From Bacteroidales bacterium (GTDB taxonomy: Bacteria > Bacteroidota > Bacteroidia > Bacteroidales > Bacteroidaceae): a stretch of DNA of 60,354 bases. The position numbers and the translations under genes were made by a program. Below, piece after piece: positions 48,914 through 58,465 of the stretch. The DNA is taken from positions 1 through 60,354 of the forward strand of contig SUXT01000005.1 of the NCBI GenBank assembly GCA_015060835.1, given 5' to 3'. Below the pieces are notes generated by a model that saw only the letters and a list, made by a program, of their open reading frames with translations, did no database searches and was not told the origin of the DNA. The stretch's first letter is position 1; each line of letters opens with the position of its first letter.

Positions 48914-49222
48914 ATGATACCTGCCGAATATTACCTTGTACTTGCCGCCCTGATGTTCTTCATCGGAGTCTTCGGCTTCTTTACACGACGCAATCTGCTC
49001 GCAATGCTCATCAGCACCGAGCTTATACTTAACGCTATTGATATAAATTTTGCAGTATTCAATGCCTATTACTACCCCGAACATCTTGAGGGATTCTTCT
49101 TCACACTGTTCGCTATAGGTATTGCGGCCGCAGAGACAGCAGTGGCGATAGCAATCATACTCAATGTCTACCGCAACCTGCGCACGATAAGATTAAAGAG
49201 CATTAAGAACCTTAAATTTTAG
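48914..49222 (+). CDS. nuoK: NADH-quinone oxidoreductase subunit K
   Basis: A 102-residue three-helix subunit. The conserved membrane glutamates are visible in LAMLISTELILNAIDINF and FAIGIAAAETAVAIAIILN. Starts ATG at 48914. Confidence 0.96.
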   Translation: MIPAEYYLVLAALMFFIGVFGFFTRRNLLAMLISTELILNAIDINFAVFNAYYYPEHLEGFFFTLFAIGIAAAETAVAIAIILNVYRNLRTIRLKSIKNLKF

Positions 49223-49227
49223 AAGCT

Positions 49228-51153
49228 ATGGAGTTTACTATATTTATATTGGCACTGCCGTTGCTCAGTTTCCTGGTGCTCGCCCTTGCAGGCATGAAGA
49301 TGCCACATAAAGTAGCCGGAACGATTGGAACCGTCTCCCTTGCCGCTGTAGCAGTACTCTCATACACGGCAGCCGCACTCTATTTCGGAGGCGGACGTGG
49401 TGCGGACGGACTTTTCCCCACGCTTACGCCCTATAATTTCGTATGGTTGCCGCTTACCGACAATCTGCACATTGACATGGGCATAATGCTCGACCCCATT
49501 TCTGTAATGATGCTTATAGTGATAAGCACAGTCAGTCTGATGGTGCACATATACTCTTTCGGATATATGAAAGGCGAGAAAGGCTTTCAGCGTTACTATG
49601 CTTTCCTGTCGCTCTTCACATTCTCCATGTTGGGGCTTGTGGTGGCTACCAATATCTTTCAGATGTATGTGTTTTGGGAACTTGTGGGAGTATCGTCCTA
49701 TCTGCTTATAGGCTTCTACTATACGAAAAAGGCTGCAATAGCAGCGTCGAAGAAGGCGTTTATCGTAACACGCTTTGCCGATCTCTTTTTCCTCGTAGGC
49801 ATACTCTTCTACGGATACTATGCGGGTACATTCTCGTTCACCCCTGACGCAATGCTGCTCGCTTCGGCAGGAGCGGTTATCCCTGTAGCCCTCGGACTTA
49901 TGTTCATAGGTGGCGCCGGCAAGAGCGCAATGTTCCCCTTGCATATCTGGCTGCCCGATGCGATGGAGGGCCCGACACCCGTCTCGGCACTCATCCACGC
50001 AGCAACAATGGTCGTTGCCGGAGTCTATCTTGTTGCGCGTATGTTCCCCCTATTCATCGGCTACGCCCCCGAAGTGCTGCACATTGTTGCATACATAGGC
50101 GCATTCACAGCACTCTATGCGGCAGTGGTGGCCTGTGCACAGACAGACATCAAGCGAGTGCTTGCCTTCTCCACAATTTCGCAGATAGCATTCATGATGG
50201 TAGCACTCGGAGTATGCACTTCGGATGACCCACACGACGGCGGCCTCGGCTATATGGCCTCAATGTTCCACCTCTTTACCCACGCAATGTTCAAGGGACT
50301 GCTCTTCCTCGGCGCAGGTTCCATCATCCACGCAGTGCACAGCAATGAGCGCGACCACATGGGCGGCCTGCGCAAATATATGCCCGTAACGCATATAACA
50401 TTCCTCATCGCCTGCCTTGCCATAGCCGGAATACCCCCGTTCAGCGGATTCTTCAGTAAGGACGAAATACTGACAGCCTGTTACGACTACTCGCTTGTGA
50501 TGGGAGTGTTCATGAGCGGAGTGGCGGCTCTTACCGCATTCTACATGTTCCGTCTCTACTACCTTATCTTCTGGGGAAACAGCTACTATGAATCACAGCT
50601 TGCGCAGTACAAAAAGGGCCGTTTGACCGAAAAGCCCCATGCTCCTCATGAAGCACCGTTTGCAATGTTGCTTCCGCTGATAATCCTTGCAGTCGTCAGC
50701 ACGTTGGCAGGCTTCATTCCCTTCGGCGAATTTGTCAGCAGTAACGGCCACGCATACACCATCCATCTTGATACGGCTGTGGCAGTGTCGAGCATAATAC
50801 TTGCAGTATCGGCAATAGCTGTGGCAACAGCAATGTATGCAAAGGCACGCAGCAGGGTAGTGCTCACGGTGAAGGTGCAGGGACGCAAATTCCTTATCGC
50901 CGCCTACCATCGTTTCTACATGGACGAACTTTGGCTCTTCGTGACAAAGAAGATAATCTTCCGCGGCATCAGCCGACCTATAGCATGGTTCGACAAACAT
51001 GTAATCGACGGGACAATGGATCTGCTTGGCAAAGGTGCACAGCGCTTGTCGTACAGCATACGCCGTTTGCAGAGCGGTAATATACAGTCGTACAGCATAT
51101 ACTTCCTGCACGGAGTGATGATACTCGCACTTATATTGATATTTCTTGTGTAA
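49228..51153 (+). CDS. nuoL: NADH-quinone oxidoreductase subunit L
   Basis: A 641-residue antiporter-like proton-pumping subunit with about 16 helices. MYVFWELVGVSSYLLIGFYY has the key Glu; GGAGKSAMFPLHIWLPDAME and GPTPVSALIHAATMVVAGVY are core blocks. The C-terminal lateral helix region is present. No truncation. Confidence 0.97.
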   Translation: MEFTIFILALPLLSFLVLALAGMKMPHKVAGTIGTVSLAAVAVLSYTAAALYFGGGRGADGLFPTLTPYNFVWLPLTDNLHIDMGIMLDPISVMMLIVISTVSLMVHIYSFGYMKGEKGFQRYYAFLSLFTFSMLGLVVATNIFQMYVFWELVGVSSYLLIGFYYTKKAAIAASKKAFIVTRFADLFFLVGILFYGYYAGTFSFTPDAMLLASAGAVIPVALGLMFIGGAGKSAMFPLHIWLPDAMEGPTPVSALIHAATMVVAGVYLVARMFPLFIGYAPEVLHIVAYIGAFTALYAAVVACAQTDIKRVLAFSTISQIAFMMVALGVCTSDDPHDGGLGYMASMFHLFTHAMFKGLLFLGAGSIIHAVHSNERDHMGGLRKYMPVTHITFLIACLAIAGIPPFSGFFSKDEILTACYDYSLVMGVFMSGVAALTAFYMFRLYYLIFWGNSYYESQLAQYKKGRLTEKPHAPHEAPFAMLLPLIILAVVSTLAGFIPFGEFVSSNGHAYTIHLDTAVAVSSIILAVSAIAVATAMYAKARSRVVLTVKVQGRKFLIAAYHRFYMDELWLFVTKKIIFRGISRPIAWFDKHVIDGTMDLLGKGAQRLSYSIRRLQSGNIQSYSIYFLHGVMILALILIFLV

Positions 51154-51174
51154 CCCCAAAGAGTATATAGGACA

Positions 51175-52659
51175 ATGAATATACTTAATCTTTTCATACT
51201 GTTGCCCCTCGCAATGCTGCTTGCATTGTGGGCAGCCCGCAATCTGCGTCAGATACGCAGTGTGATGGTCGTAGGCTCCTCGCTGTTGCTGGCGCTTTCC
51301 ATCTATCTGACAATCGATTTCATTTCGCAGCGCAGTGCCGGTGCAGATGCTCCTTTCCTCTATGCTGCATCATGGACATGGTACGCTCCGCTCAACATCT
51401 GCTACTCCATAGGAGTGGACGGAATATCAGTGGCAATGATACTGCTGTCGGCGATAATTGTCTTTACCGGTACATTCGCATCGTGGAGACTGCAACCGCT
51501 GACAAAGGAATTTTTCCTATGGTACGTGCTGTTGTCGCTCGGAGTATTCGGCTTCTTCATCTCCACTGACATGTTCGCAATGTTCATGTTCTACGAAACA
51601 GCCCTTATCCCCATGTATCTGCTCATAGGCGTGTGGGGCAGCGGCAAGAAGGAGTACTCGGCAATGAAGCTTACGCTTATGCTCATGGGTGGCTCGGCAT
51701 TCCTGCTGATGGGAATATTGGGAATATACTTCGGCAGCGGAGCAACCACAATGAACATTCTCGAAATTGCCGAAATGGGAAATATACCTGTCAATATACA
51801 GTACATATTCTTCCCGCTCACATTCCTCGGCTTCGGCGTGCTTGGCGCACTCTTCCCGTTCCACACATGGAGCCCCGACGGTCACGCAAGTGCTCCTACC
51901 TCAGTGTCGATGCTCCACGCGGGAGTGCTTATGAAACTCGGTGGCTACGGATGCTTCAGAATTGCAATGTATCTGCTTCCGCAGGCAGCCAACGACCTTG
52001 CGTGGATTTTTATAATCCTTACAACCATCAGTGTGGTCTACGGAGCACTCAGTGCAATCAGTCAGACCGACCTCAAGTATATAAATGCCTATTCGTCGGT
52101 GTCGCACTGCGGACTTGTACTCTTCGCCCTGCTGATGATGACACGCACATCCTGCACCGGAGCCATTCTGCAAATGCTCTCGCACGGACTTATGACGGCC
52201 CTCTTCTTTGCCCTCATAGGTATGATTTATGGTCGCACACACACACGCGACATACGCGAACTGAGCGGACTGATGAAGATAATGCCCTTCCTCTCCGTAG
52301 GATACATCATTGCCGGCCTTGCCAATCTCGGACTCCCCGGATTCAGCGGATTCATTGCCGAAATGACAATATTCGTAGGCTCATTCGAACAGCCCGATCT
52401 CTTCCACCGCTGTGTAACCATCATCGCCTGCACAAGTATTGTGATAACAGCCGTATATATACTCCGCGTAGTGGGCAAGATACTCTACGGTGTCTGCAAG
52501 AACGAACACCATCTTGCCCTCACCGATGCAACGTGGGACGAGCGCTTCACGGTAATCTGTCTGATAGCCTGCGTCGCAGGTCTCGGCATTCTTCCCATGT
52601 GGGTGAGCAACCTCATAGATGGGGGAGTAGGTAATATCTTCAGCATAATATATCCCTAA
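51175..52659 (+). CDS. nuoM: NADH-quinone oxidoreductase subunit M
   Basis: A 494-residue proton-pumping subunit. MFMFYETALIPMYLLIGVWG, LGALFPFHTWSPDGHASAPT and SVSMLHAGVLMKLGGYG are diagnostic. The stop codon TAA at 52657-52659 forms part of the TAAA that flanks the inserted inverted-repeat element, so the insertion site coincides with the stop and the protein is not visibly shortened. Confidence 0.97.
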   Translation: MNILNLFILLPLAMLLALWAARNLRQIRSVMVVGSSLLLALSIYLTIDFISQRSAGADAPFLYAASWTWYAPLNICYSIGVDGISVAMILLSAIIVFTGTFASWRLQPLTKEFFLWYVLLSLGVFGFFISTDMFAMFMFYETALIPMYLLIGVWGSGKKEYSAMKLTLMLMGGSAFLLMGILGIYFGSGATTMNILEIAEMGNIPVNIQYIFFPLTFLGFGVLGALFPFHTWSPDGHASAPTSVSMLHAGVLMKLGGYGCFRIAMYLLPQAANDLAWIFIILTTISVVYGALSAISQTDLKYINAYSSVSHCGLVLFALLMMTRTSCTGAILQMLSHGLMTALFFALIGMIYGRTHTRDIRELSGLMKIMPFLSVGYIIAGLANLGLPGFSGFIAEMTIFVGSFEQPDLFHRCVTIIACTSIVITAVYILRVVGKILYGVCKNEHHLALTDATWDERFTVICLIACVAGLGILPMWVSNLIDGGVGNIFSIIYP

Positions 52660-52660
52660 A

Positions 52661-52849
52661 GGGAGGTTCTGTGAATTAGGTCGCGACGGTTTTGAGTTTT
52701 ATTTTTAGTAGATTTTTGATGTTGGCGATAGCGCGATGCGGGCATCGCAATAGAGCAAATATCAAAAAGATGCAAAAATAAATCCAAAAGCGGCCGAAAT
52801 TGAACCCACCCTACCAAGAATATTAAATTACTAATTTATAGAACCTCCC
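52661..52849. mobile_element. 189-bp inverted-repeat (foldback/MITE-like) element between nuoM and nuoN
   Basis: Ends GGGAGGTTCTGTGAATTAG (52661-52679) and CTAATTTATAGAACCTCCC (52831-52849) are inverted repeats with three mismatches. TAAA lies directly outside both ends (52657-52660 and 52850-52853), a likely 4-bp target duplication. Inner complementary arms (TATTTTT/AAAAATA, TTTTTGAT/ATCAAAAA, GCGATGC/GCATCGC at 52733-52748) would fold most of it into one long hairpin. There is no gene in it and no match to the element at 16765. Confidence 0.82.
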
Positions 52850-52863
52850 TAAACACGAAACAG

Positions 52864-54291
52864 ATGAACTACATACAATTTCTCGAAATGCGCCCTGAGG
52901 TAAGCCTTCTGGCTATCTTTGTAGCAGTGTTTGTATATGACCTTGTCGCACGCGGAAAGTGGCGCCACTATTTTCACCCCGTTGTCTGCCTGCTGCTTAT
53001 GCTGCACACAGCCATATGCCTTGGAGAGAGCTACCGCGAAGCGGAACTTTTCAGCGGAATGTACTATACCTGTCCCATGATAGGCATTGTGAAGACTATA
53101 CTTACCGGTGGAACGCTGCTCCTTGTGATGCAGGCAAACAAATGGTTGCGCAGCGCAAACACCACACATAAACAGGGCGAATTCTACACTCTGTTGCTCA
53201 GTACACTCTTTGGAATGTACATAATGATAAGCGCGCGTCACTTCCTGCTCTTCTTCATAGGCATGGAACTTGCATCGTTGCCGCTTGCCTGTCTTGTAGC
53301 GTTCGACAAATACCGCCACCATTCGGCTGAGGCAGGTGTGAAATATATTCTCACCTCGATGTTCTCCTCTGCTGTGATGCTTTACGGAATATCATTCATC
53401 TACGGTACTACCGGCACACTCTATTTTGCTGATGTGGCGAATAATATTACAGGTGTACCCTTGCAAGTGTTTGCTCTTGTGCTCTTCTTTGCAGGATTGG
53501 GATTCAAAATATCTCTCGTGCCTTTCCACTTGTGGACAGCCGATACTTATCAGGGAGCACCGACCGTGGTCTCTTCATACCTGTCTGTAATATCCAAAGG
53601 TGCGGCCGCCTTCACTCTTATGGTAGTGCTCATACAAGTATTTGCACCCATGATCAAGTATTGGCAGACGATACTGTATATACTCACTGTGCTCAGCATC
53701 ACCATTGCCAACCTTTTCGCCATCCGACAGACCGACCTCAAACGCTTCATGGCATTCAGCAGTATCTCGCAGGCCGGTTACATAATGCTCGCTGTCATTG
53801 GCGGCTCAAAAGAGGGTATGAGTGCGCTTGTCTATTATGTGCTTGTCTACATATTTGCCAACCTCGCAGTCTTCGGAATTATAGAGACAATAGAGCATCA
53901 CACACGCTCCAATGTGTCGCGCGACGATTGCAACGGTCTCTATAAGACCAATCCCAAACTGGCATTCCTTATGACGCTCGCGCTCTTCTCGCTCGCAGGA
54001 ATACCGCCCTTTGCAGGATTCTTCAGCAAGTTCTTCGTATTTATGAGTGCCTTCAAGGCCGAATTTTGGGTGCTTGTGTTCATTGCGCTTATAAACACTG
54101 TAATATCACTATATTACTATCTGCTTATCGTAAAGGCAATGTATATTACTCCCAACGACAATCCCATACCCTATTTCCCCAGCAGCAAATACTCGCGTAT
54201 CAGCTTCGTCGTCTGTCTCGCAGGTATAATCCTCTTGGGAATATGCAGCTTCGTATTTGAGGAGATAGATAAATTCTCTTTCGGAATGTAA
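52864..54291 (+). CDS. nuoN: NADH-quinone oxidoreductase subunit N
   Basis: A 475-residue proton-pumping subunit. [40 protein letters not shown] and [20 protein letters not shown] are the family blocks. It is separated from nuoM by the 189-bp element, an unusual gap in an otherwise tight operon; it may still be cotranscribed. A terminator follows. Confidence 0.97.
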   Translation: MNYIQFLEMRPEVSLLAIFVAVFVYDLVARGKWRHYFHPVVCLLLMLHTAICLGESYREAELFSGMYYTCPMIGIVKTILTGGTLLLVMQANKWLRSANTTHKQGEFYTLLLSTLFGMYIMISARHFLLFFIGMELASLPLACLVAFDKYRHHSAEAGVKYILTSMFSSAVMLYGISFIYGTTGTLYFADVANNITGVPLQVFALVLFFAGLGFKISLVPFHLWTADTYQGAPTVVSSYLSVISKGAAAFTLMVVLIQVFAPMIKYWQTILYILTVLSITIANLFAIRQTDLKRFMAFSSISQAGYIMLAVIGGSKEGMSALVYYVLVYIFANLAVFGIIETIEHHTRSNVSRDDCNGLYKTNPKLAFLMTLALFSLAGIPPFAGFFSKFFVFMSAFKAEFWVLVFIALINTVISLYYYLLIVKAMYITPNDNPIPYFPSSKYSRISFVVCLAGIILLGICSFVFEEIDKFSFGM

Positions 54292-54308
54292 TTATATAAA
54301 ATATTTAT

Positions 54309-54350
54309 AACGGGACAGCCATTCATACAAAGCTGTCCCGTTCTTCTTTT
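54309..54350 (+). terminator. Rho-independent terminator after nuoN
   Basis: AACGGGACAGC (54309-54319) pairs with GCTGTCCCGTT (54332-54342), then CTTCTTTT. It closes the nuo operon. Confidence 0.9.
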
Positions 54351-54402
54351 GGGTAATAGACAAAATTTATGGATTTTTAAACAGATTCTTATTTATTATG
54401 TG

Positions 54403-54410
54403 TAAATTTG
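54403..54410 (+). promoter_or_regulatory. -7 element for ilvE group
   Basis: TAAATTTG matches TAnnTTTG, 62 bases before the ilvE ATG. No convincing -33 TTTG is seen at the right distance. Confidence 0.5.
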
Positions 54411-54472
54411 CAGGCTGAGCGCAGAAATAGAATTGCGCATTTATTGTTGGAAAATTAAAACTATATTACGAT

Positions 54473-55495
54473 ATGAAAAATATTGATTGGTCGGATCTCG
54501 GATTCGGCTACATGAAAACAAATTACAATGTCCGTTGCCGTTATCGCGACGGAAAATGGGGTGAAATGGAAATTTGTAGCGAAGAGACACTCAACATCCA
54601 CATGGCTGCAACCTGTCTTCATTATGGTCAGGAGGCATTCGAAGGCCTCAAGGCTTTCCGTTGCAAAGATGGAAAGGTTCGTATCTTCCGCCTCGAAGCA
54701 AACGCAGAGCGTCTGCAGAGCACATGCGACGGTATTCTCATGCCTCAGGTGAGCACAGAGATGTTCCGCGAGATGGTGTGCAAGGTGGTATCGCTTAATA
54801 AGGAATTTATTCCTCCCTATGAGAGTGGCGCTTCACTTTACATCCGTCCTCTGCTCATTGGCGTGGGCGCACAGGTAGGTGTACATCCCACAGATGAGTA
54901 TCTGTTCGTAATATTCGTAACACCCGTAGGTCCCTACTTTAAGGGTGGTTTTGCAACCAATCCTTATGTTATTATCCGCGAGTTTGACCGTTCGGCTCCT
55001 CTCGGTACAGGCCGTTACAAGGTGGGTGGCAACTACGCTGCGAGTCTCAAAGCTAATCAGATGGCACACGAAAAGGGTTACTCTTGCGAATTCTACCTTG
55101 ACGCAAAAGAAAAGAAATATATCGACGAATGCGGTGCAGCCAACTTCTTCGGTATCAAGGATAACCACTATGTTACTCCTAAATCTACATCTATTCTGCC
55201 CTCAATCACCAACCGCAGTCTCATGCAGCTTGCCGAGGATATGGGCATGATAGTAGAGCAGCGTGCAATACCCGAAGAGGAACTCAGCACATTCGAAGAG
55301 GCAGGAGCATGCGGTACAGCAGCCGTAATTTCGCCTATCGAGCGCATCGATGACCTTGAAAAGGGTACCTCATATGTCTTTGCAAAGGATGGCAAGCCCG
55401 GTCCCGTATGTACAGCACTATACAACAAATTGCGTGCAATACAGTACGGCGACGAACCCGATACGCACGGTTGGGTAACTGTGCTTGATATCTAA
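54473..55495 (+). CDS. ilvE: Branched-chain amino acid aminotransferase
   Basis: A 340-residue class IV PLP enzyme of the long BCAT group that interconverts Leu/Ile/Val and their keto acids. The PLP lysine is Lys183 in PLGTGRYKVGGNYAAS, and the C-terminal substrate-gate region EEAGACGTAAVISPIERI is typical. The phosphate-binding Thr/Gly residues lie in the GTAAV stretch. It is 12 bases before the DUF975 gene. Confidence 0.97.
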   Translation: MKNIDWSDLGFGYMKTNYNVRCRYRDGKWGEMEICSEETLNIHMAATCLHYGQEAFEGLKAFRCKDGKVRIFRLEANAERLQSTCDGILMPQVSTEMFREMVCKVVSLNKEFIPPYESGASLYIRPLLIGVGAQVGVHPTDEYLFVIFVTPVGPYFKGGFATNPYVIIREFDRSAPLGTGRYKVGGNYAASLKANQMAHEKGYSCEFYLDAKEKKYIDECGAANFFGIKDNHYVTPKSTSILPSITNRSLMQLAEDMGMIVEQRAIPEEELSTFEEAGACGTAAVISPIERIDDLEKGTSYVFAKDGKPGPVCTALYNKLRAIQYGDEPDTHGWVTVLDI

Positions 55496-55507
55496 GCAGA
55501 TAGATTT

Positions 55508-56101
55508 ATGAAGAAAAATTCTCAGTATTTCCGCGATTTGGGATGGGCGCAGCTCAAGGGCCGTTGGGAGGCTCCTGTGCTGTTTACGCTTGTATATGTG
55601 GCAATATATGCTGCTGCCTCTGCTGTTCTTAGCAGCATCGGAAGTCTGCTTGTTCTTCCGGTGGGCTATTCGTATGTAAACGCATTTCTGGAAGACAAAC
55701 GTACGGCAGCAGGGTTTAAGGCAGAGTCGCTGTTTGATGGATATAAGGATTTTTTGCGCATATTCGGAACGTTGGTCCTGGAAGGTGTCTATATATTCCT
55801 TTGGACAATGCTCCTTGTTGTGCCCGGCGTGATAAAAGGTGTGTCCTATTCACAGACATACTTCGTCTTGAAGGACAATCCCGAACTTGAGTTCAATACT
55901 GCAATTGAGCGCAGTATGGAGATGATGGAGGGACACAAGATGGAATACTTTGTGCTGGGACTGACATTTATAGGATGGATACTGTTGTCCATCTTTACAT
56001 GCGGAATACTTTTCCTGTGGGTTCTCCCGTATATGAATGCCACTTTCGCCCACTATTATGAGTATGTAAAAGAGGAGTACGAAAAACGAATAACAGCGTA
56101 A
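55508..56101 (+). CDS. DUF975 family integral membrane protein
   Basis: A 197-residue protein with about four helices. The N-terminal WAQLKGRWEAPVLFTLVYVA, the loop FLRIFGTLVLEGVYIFLWTM, VVPGVIKGVSYSQTYFVLKD and IERSMEMMEGHKMEYF fit DUF975, a poorly known membrane family. Cotranscribed with ilvE and trmB by spacing (12 and three bases), but no functional link is evident. Confidence 0.88.
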   Translation: MKKNSQYFRDLGWAQLKGRWEAPVLFTLVYVAIYAAASAVLSSIGSLLVLPVGYSYVNAFLEDKRTAAGFKAESLFDGYKDFLRIFGTLVLEGVYIFLWTMLLVVPGVIKGVSYSQTYFVLKDNPELEFNTAIERSMEMMEGHKMEYFVLGLTFIGWILLSIFTCGILFLWVLPYMNATFAHYYEYVKEEYEKRITA

Positions 56102-56104
56102 ATC

Positions 56105-56863
56105 ATGGGTAAAGGAAAATTACAGAAGTTCGCCGACATGCGCGAATATCCCAATGTGGTGGAGCACCATTTCTCCATTGCCGATGCAACCCCCTTCCCT
56201 ATGCGTGGCAATTGGGGCAAAGAGTTCTTCGGGAACGACAATCCTATTGTGATTGAACTCGGTTGCGGCCGAGGCGAATATACAGTCGGTCTTGCACGCC
56301 GTTACCCCGACAAGAACTTCATAGGTGTGGACATCAAGGGTGCACGCATGTGGACGGGTGCAACAGAGGCTATACGCGACGGACTTAAAAATGTAGGCTT
56401 CCTGCGCACGAATATCGAGATTATAGACCACTTCTTTGCTCCCGGCGAAGTGAGCGAAATATGGCTCACATTCCCCGATCCGCAGATGAAGAAGCACACC
56501 AAACGTCTCACCTCTTCGCTTTTCCTGCAACGTTACCGCAATATAATGCTCCCCGATGGCATTGTGCATCTGAAGAGCGACAGCAACTTTATGTTCACCT
56601 ATACACGTTACATCACCGAAGTGAACAAACTTCCGGTCGTATCTTGTATTGAGGATATATACGCGGATGGCGAGGCTGTCGAACCGCTCGATATAAAGAC
56701 CTACTACGAACAGCAGTGGCTATCGCGCGGCATAAATATAAAATACATATCATTCCGTCTGCCTGCGGAGGGCGAGCTTGTGGAGCCCGAAATAGAGATA
56801 GAACTCGACAGCTACCGCAGCTACAACCGTAGCAAGCGCAGCGGATTGCAAACAAGTAAATAA
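56105..56863 (+). CDS. trmB: tRNA (guanine-N7-)-methyltransferase
   Basis: A 252-residue SAM enzyme that makes m7G46 in tRNA. SAM loop [20 protein letters not shown] and [10 protein letters not shown] are visible; the signature [20 protein letters not shown] carries the catalytic-site residues. It starts three bases after the DUF975 stop and ends one base before the next ATG. Confidence 0.96.
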   Translation: MGKGKLQKFADMREYPNVVEHHFSIADATPFPMRGNWGKEFFGNDNPIVIELGCGRGEYTVGLARRYPDKNFIGVDIKGARMWTGATEAIRDGLKNVGFLRTNIEIIDHFFAPGEVSEIWLTFPDPQMKKHTKRLTSSLFLQRYRNIMLPDGIVHLKSDSNFMFTYTRYITEVNKLPVVSCIEDIYADGEAVEPLDIKTYYEQQWLSRGINIKYISFRLPAEGELVEPEIEIELDSYRSYNRSKRSGLQTSK

Positions 56864-56864
56864 T

Positions 56865-57167
56865 ATGCTTAAACATATAGTAATGTGGCGCTTCAAGGAT
56901 GGCGTCAATGGCAAAAGCCGCAATGAACACGCACAGTGGCTGAAAGAACATCTCGAAGCCCTTGTAGGTGTAGTCCCCGAAATACGCTCGCTCGAAGTGG
57001 GTGTAAACATCAATCCCACTGAAGCGTCATACGATGCAGTGCTTATCTCGGAATTCGACAGTTTCGAAACCATGCAACGCTATCAGGTGCACCCAGCGCA
57101 CCTCGAAGTTGCGGCCTATTGCAAGGAGGTAAGCGAGAGTCGTACTGCGGTAGACTACGAAATTTAA
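56865..57167 (+). CDS. Dabb (stress-responsive A/B barrel) domain protein
   Basis: A 100-residue protein starting MLKHIVMWRFKDGVNGKSRN. The pattern HIVMWRFKDG, an amphipathic helix, SLEVGVNINPTEASYDAVLI and YQVHPAHLEVAAYCKE fits the dimeric ferredoxin-like Dabb fold. Its biochemical role is not established. It is inside the ilvE-mrp series. Confidence 0.88.
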   Translation: MLKHIVMWRFKDGVNGKSRNEHAQWLKEHLEALVGVVPEIRSLEVGVNINPTEASYDAVLISEFDSFETMQRYQVHPAHLEVAAYCKEVSESRTAVDYEI

Positions 57168-57199
57168 TAAGCCTTTTGTAGGAATAATAAAGAATAGAA

Positions 57200-58306
57200 A
57201 TGGCATTATATCCCAAACTTATACTCGAAGCCCTCGAAAAGGTACGTTACCCCGGTAACGGAAAAAACCTTGTAGAGGCAGACATGGTAGACGACAACAT
57301 ACGCATCGATGGCAACAAAGTCAGTTTTTCGCTGATATTCGAAAAGCCCACCGATCCGTTCATTCGTTCAGTGGTAAAGTCGGCCGAGACAGCCATACTC
57401 ACATACGTTGGCCCTGAAGTGGAAATTGTTGGCAATATAAGCGTTGTCAGCCGCCAGCAGGCACGCCCGGAGGTTGGAAAGTTCCTGCCGCAGGTTAAGA
57501 ATGTTATTGCAATCTCCTCAGGAAAGGGTGGAGTAGGCAAGTCTACCGTCTCATCCAACCTTGCAATAGCCCTTGCCCGTCTCGGATACAAAGTAGGTCT
57601 GTTGGATGCAGATATTTTCGGTCCCTCGATACCTAAAATGTTCAAGGTGGAGGATGCACGTCCCTATAGCGAATTCAAAGATGGTCGCGACCTTATCATC
57701 CCGATAGAAAAATATGGAGTCAAACTGTTGTCGATAGGTTTCTTCGTAGACCCCGAGCAGGCTGTGTTATGGCGCGGAGGAATGGCAAGCAATGCCCTCA
57801 AGCAGCTTATTGCCGATGCCGATTGGGGTGAACTCGACTATTTCCTTATCGACCTTCCTCCCGGCACCAGCGATATTCACTTGACCATCGTGCAGAGTCT
57901 CGCACTCACCGGAGCAGTGGTAGTAACCACTCCGCAGGCAGTCTCTTTGGCTGCTGCTGTCAAGGGTATGAATATGTTCCTTAACGACAAGGTGAATGTG
58001 CCCATCCTCGGCTTAATCGAAAATATGGCGTGGTTCACACCTGCCGAACTTCCCGAAAACCGTTACTACATATTCGGTCGCGAGGGTGGAGTGAAGGTGG
58101 CCGAACAGTACGGGGTGCCTGTGCTCGGACAGATTCCTCTCGTGCAGGCAATATGCGAATGTAGTGACAATGGCGAACCTGTAGCTCTGCGTCCCGAAAC
58201 ACCTGATGGACAAGCATTTCTGCGCCTTGCAGCTGCTCTTGCTTATCACACCGAACGCAGAAATGACGAACAGGAACCTACGAAAATAGTGGATACGCAC
58301 AATTAG
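57200..58306 (+). CDS. Mrp/NBP35 family iron-sulfur cluster carrier ATPase
   Basis: A 368-residue protein. Residues 1-90 are the MIP18/DUF59-type domain. The P-loop ATPase has [20 protein letters not shown] (Walker A 109-116), then [14 protein letters not shown] and [17 protein letters not shown]. Mrp proteins carry or assemble Fe-S clusters. The CxxC pair of some Mrp proteins is not seen near the C-terminus (the nearest Cys is ICECSDNGE). It is the last gene of the series. Confidence 0.95.
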   Translation: MALYPKLILEALEKVRYPGNGKNLVEADMVDDNIRIDGNKVSFSLIFEKPTDPFIRSVVKSAETAILTYVGPEVEIVGNISVVSRQQARPEVGKFLPQVKNVIAISSGKGGVGKSTVSSNLAIALARLGYKVGLLDADIFGPSIPKMFKVEDARPYSEFKDGRDLIIPIEKYGVKLLSIGFFVDPEQAVLWRGGMASNALKQLIADADWGELDYFLIDLPPGTSDIHLTIVQSLALTGAVVVTTPQAVSLAAAVKGMNMFLNDKVNVPILGLIENMAWFTPAELPENRYYIFGREGGVKVAEQYGVPVLGQIPLVQAICECSDNGEPVALRPETPDGQAFLRLAAALAYHTERRNDEQEPTKIVDTHN

Positions 58307-58326
58307 GTAATAATTTAGCAGTAATT

Positions 58327-58348
58327 ATGCTTTTTTTGAAAAAAGCAT
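58327..58348 (+). terminator. Weak terminator after mrp
   Basis: ATGCTTTTTT and AAAAAGCAT form a hairpin around TGA. The stem is A/T-rich and no further T run follows, so termination strength is doubtful. Confidence 0.4.
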
Positions 58349-58380
58349 GCGAATGTGCCGTATTGTTAAAAAATAATGCT

Positions 58381-58465
58381 TATCTTTGCAGCCTGCAAAG
58401 TTGGGTAATAAACTCGCTCTGGCGAGCATCGCAAGTTGCTTGCAGAGTAATAAATCAAGATTACA
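58381..58465 (+). promoter_or_regulatory. spt promoter and hairpin-rich leader
   Basis: TATCTTTG (58381-58388) matches TAnnTTTG. The leader to the ATG at 58466 is about 70 bases and can form CTCGC/GCGAG and GCAAG/CTTGC hairpins. No gene lies in 58307-58465. Confidence 0.5.

Noticed and set aside
51633-52634. 333-residue plus-strand frame
   Set aside because: Out-of-frame shadow of nuoM, very rich in Arg, His and Cys, with no domain.
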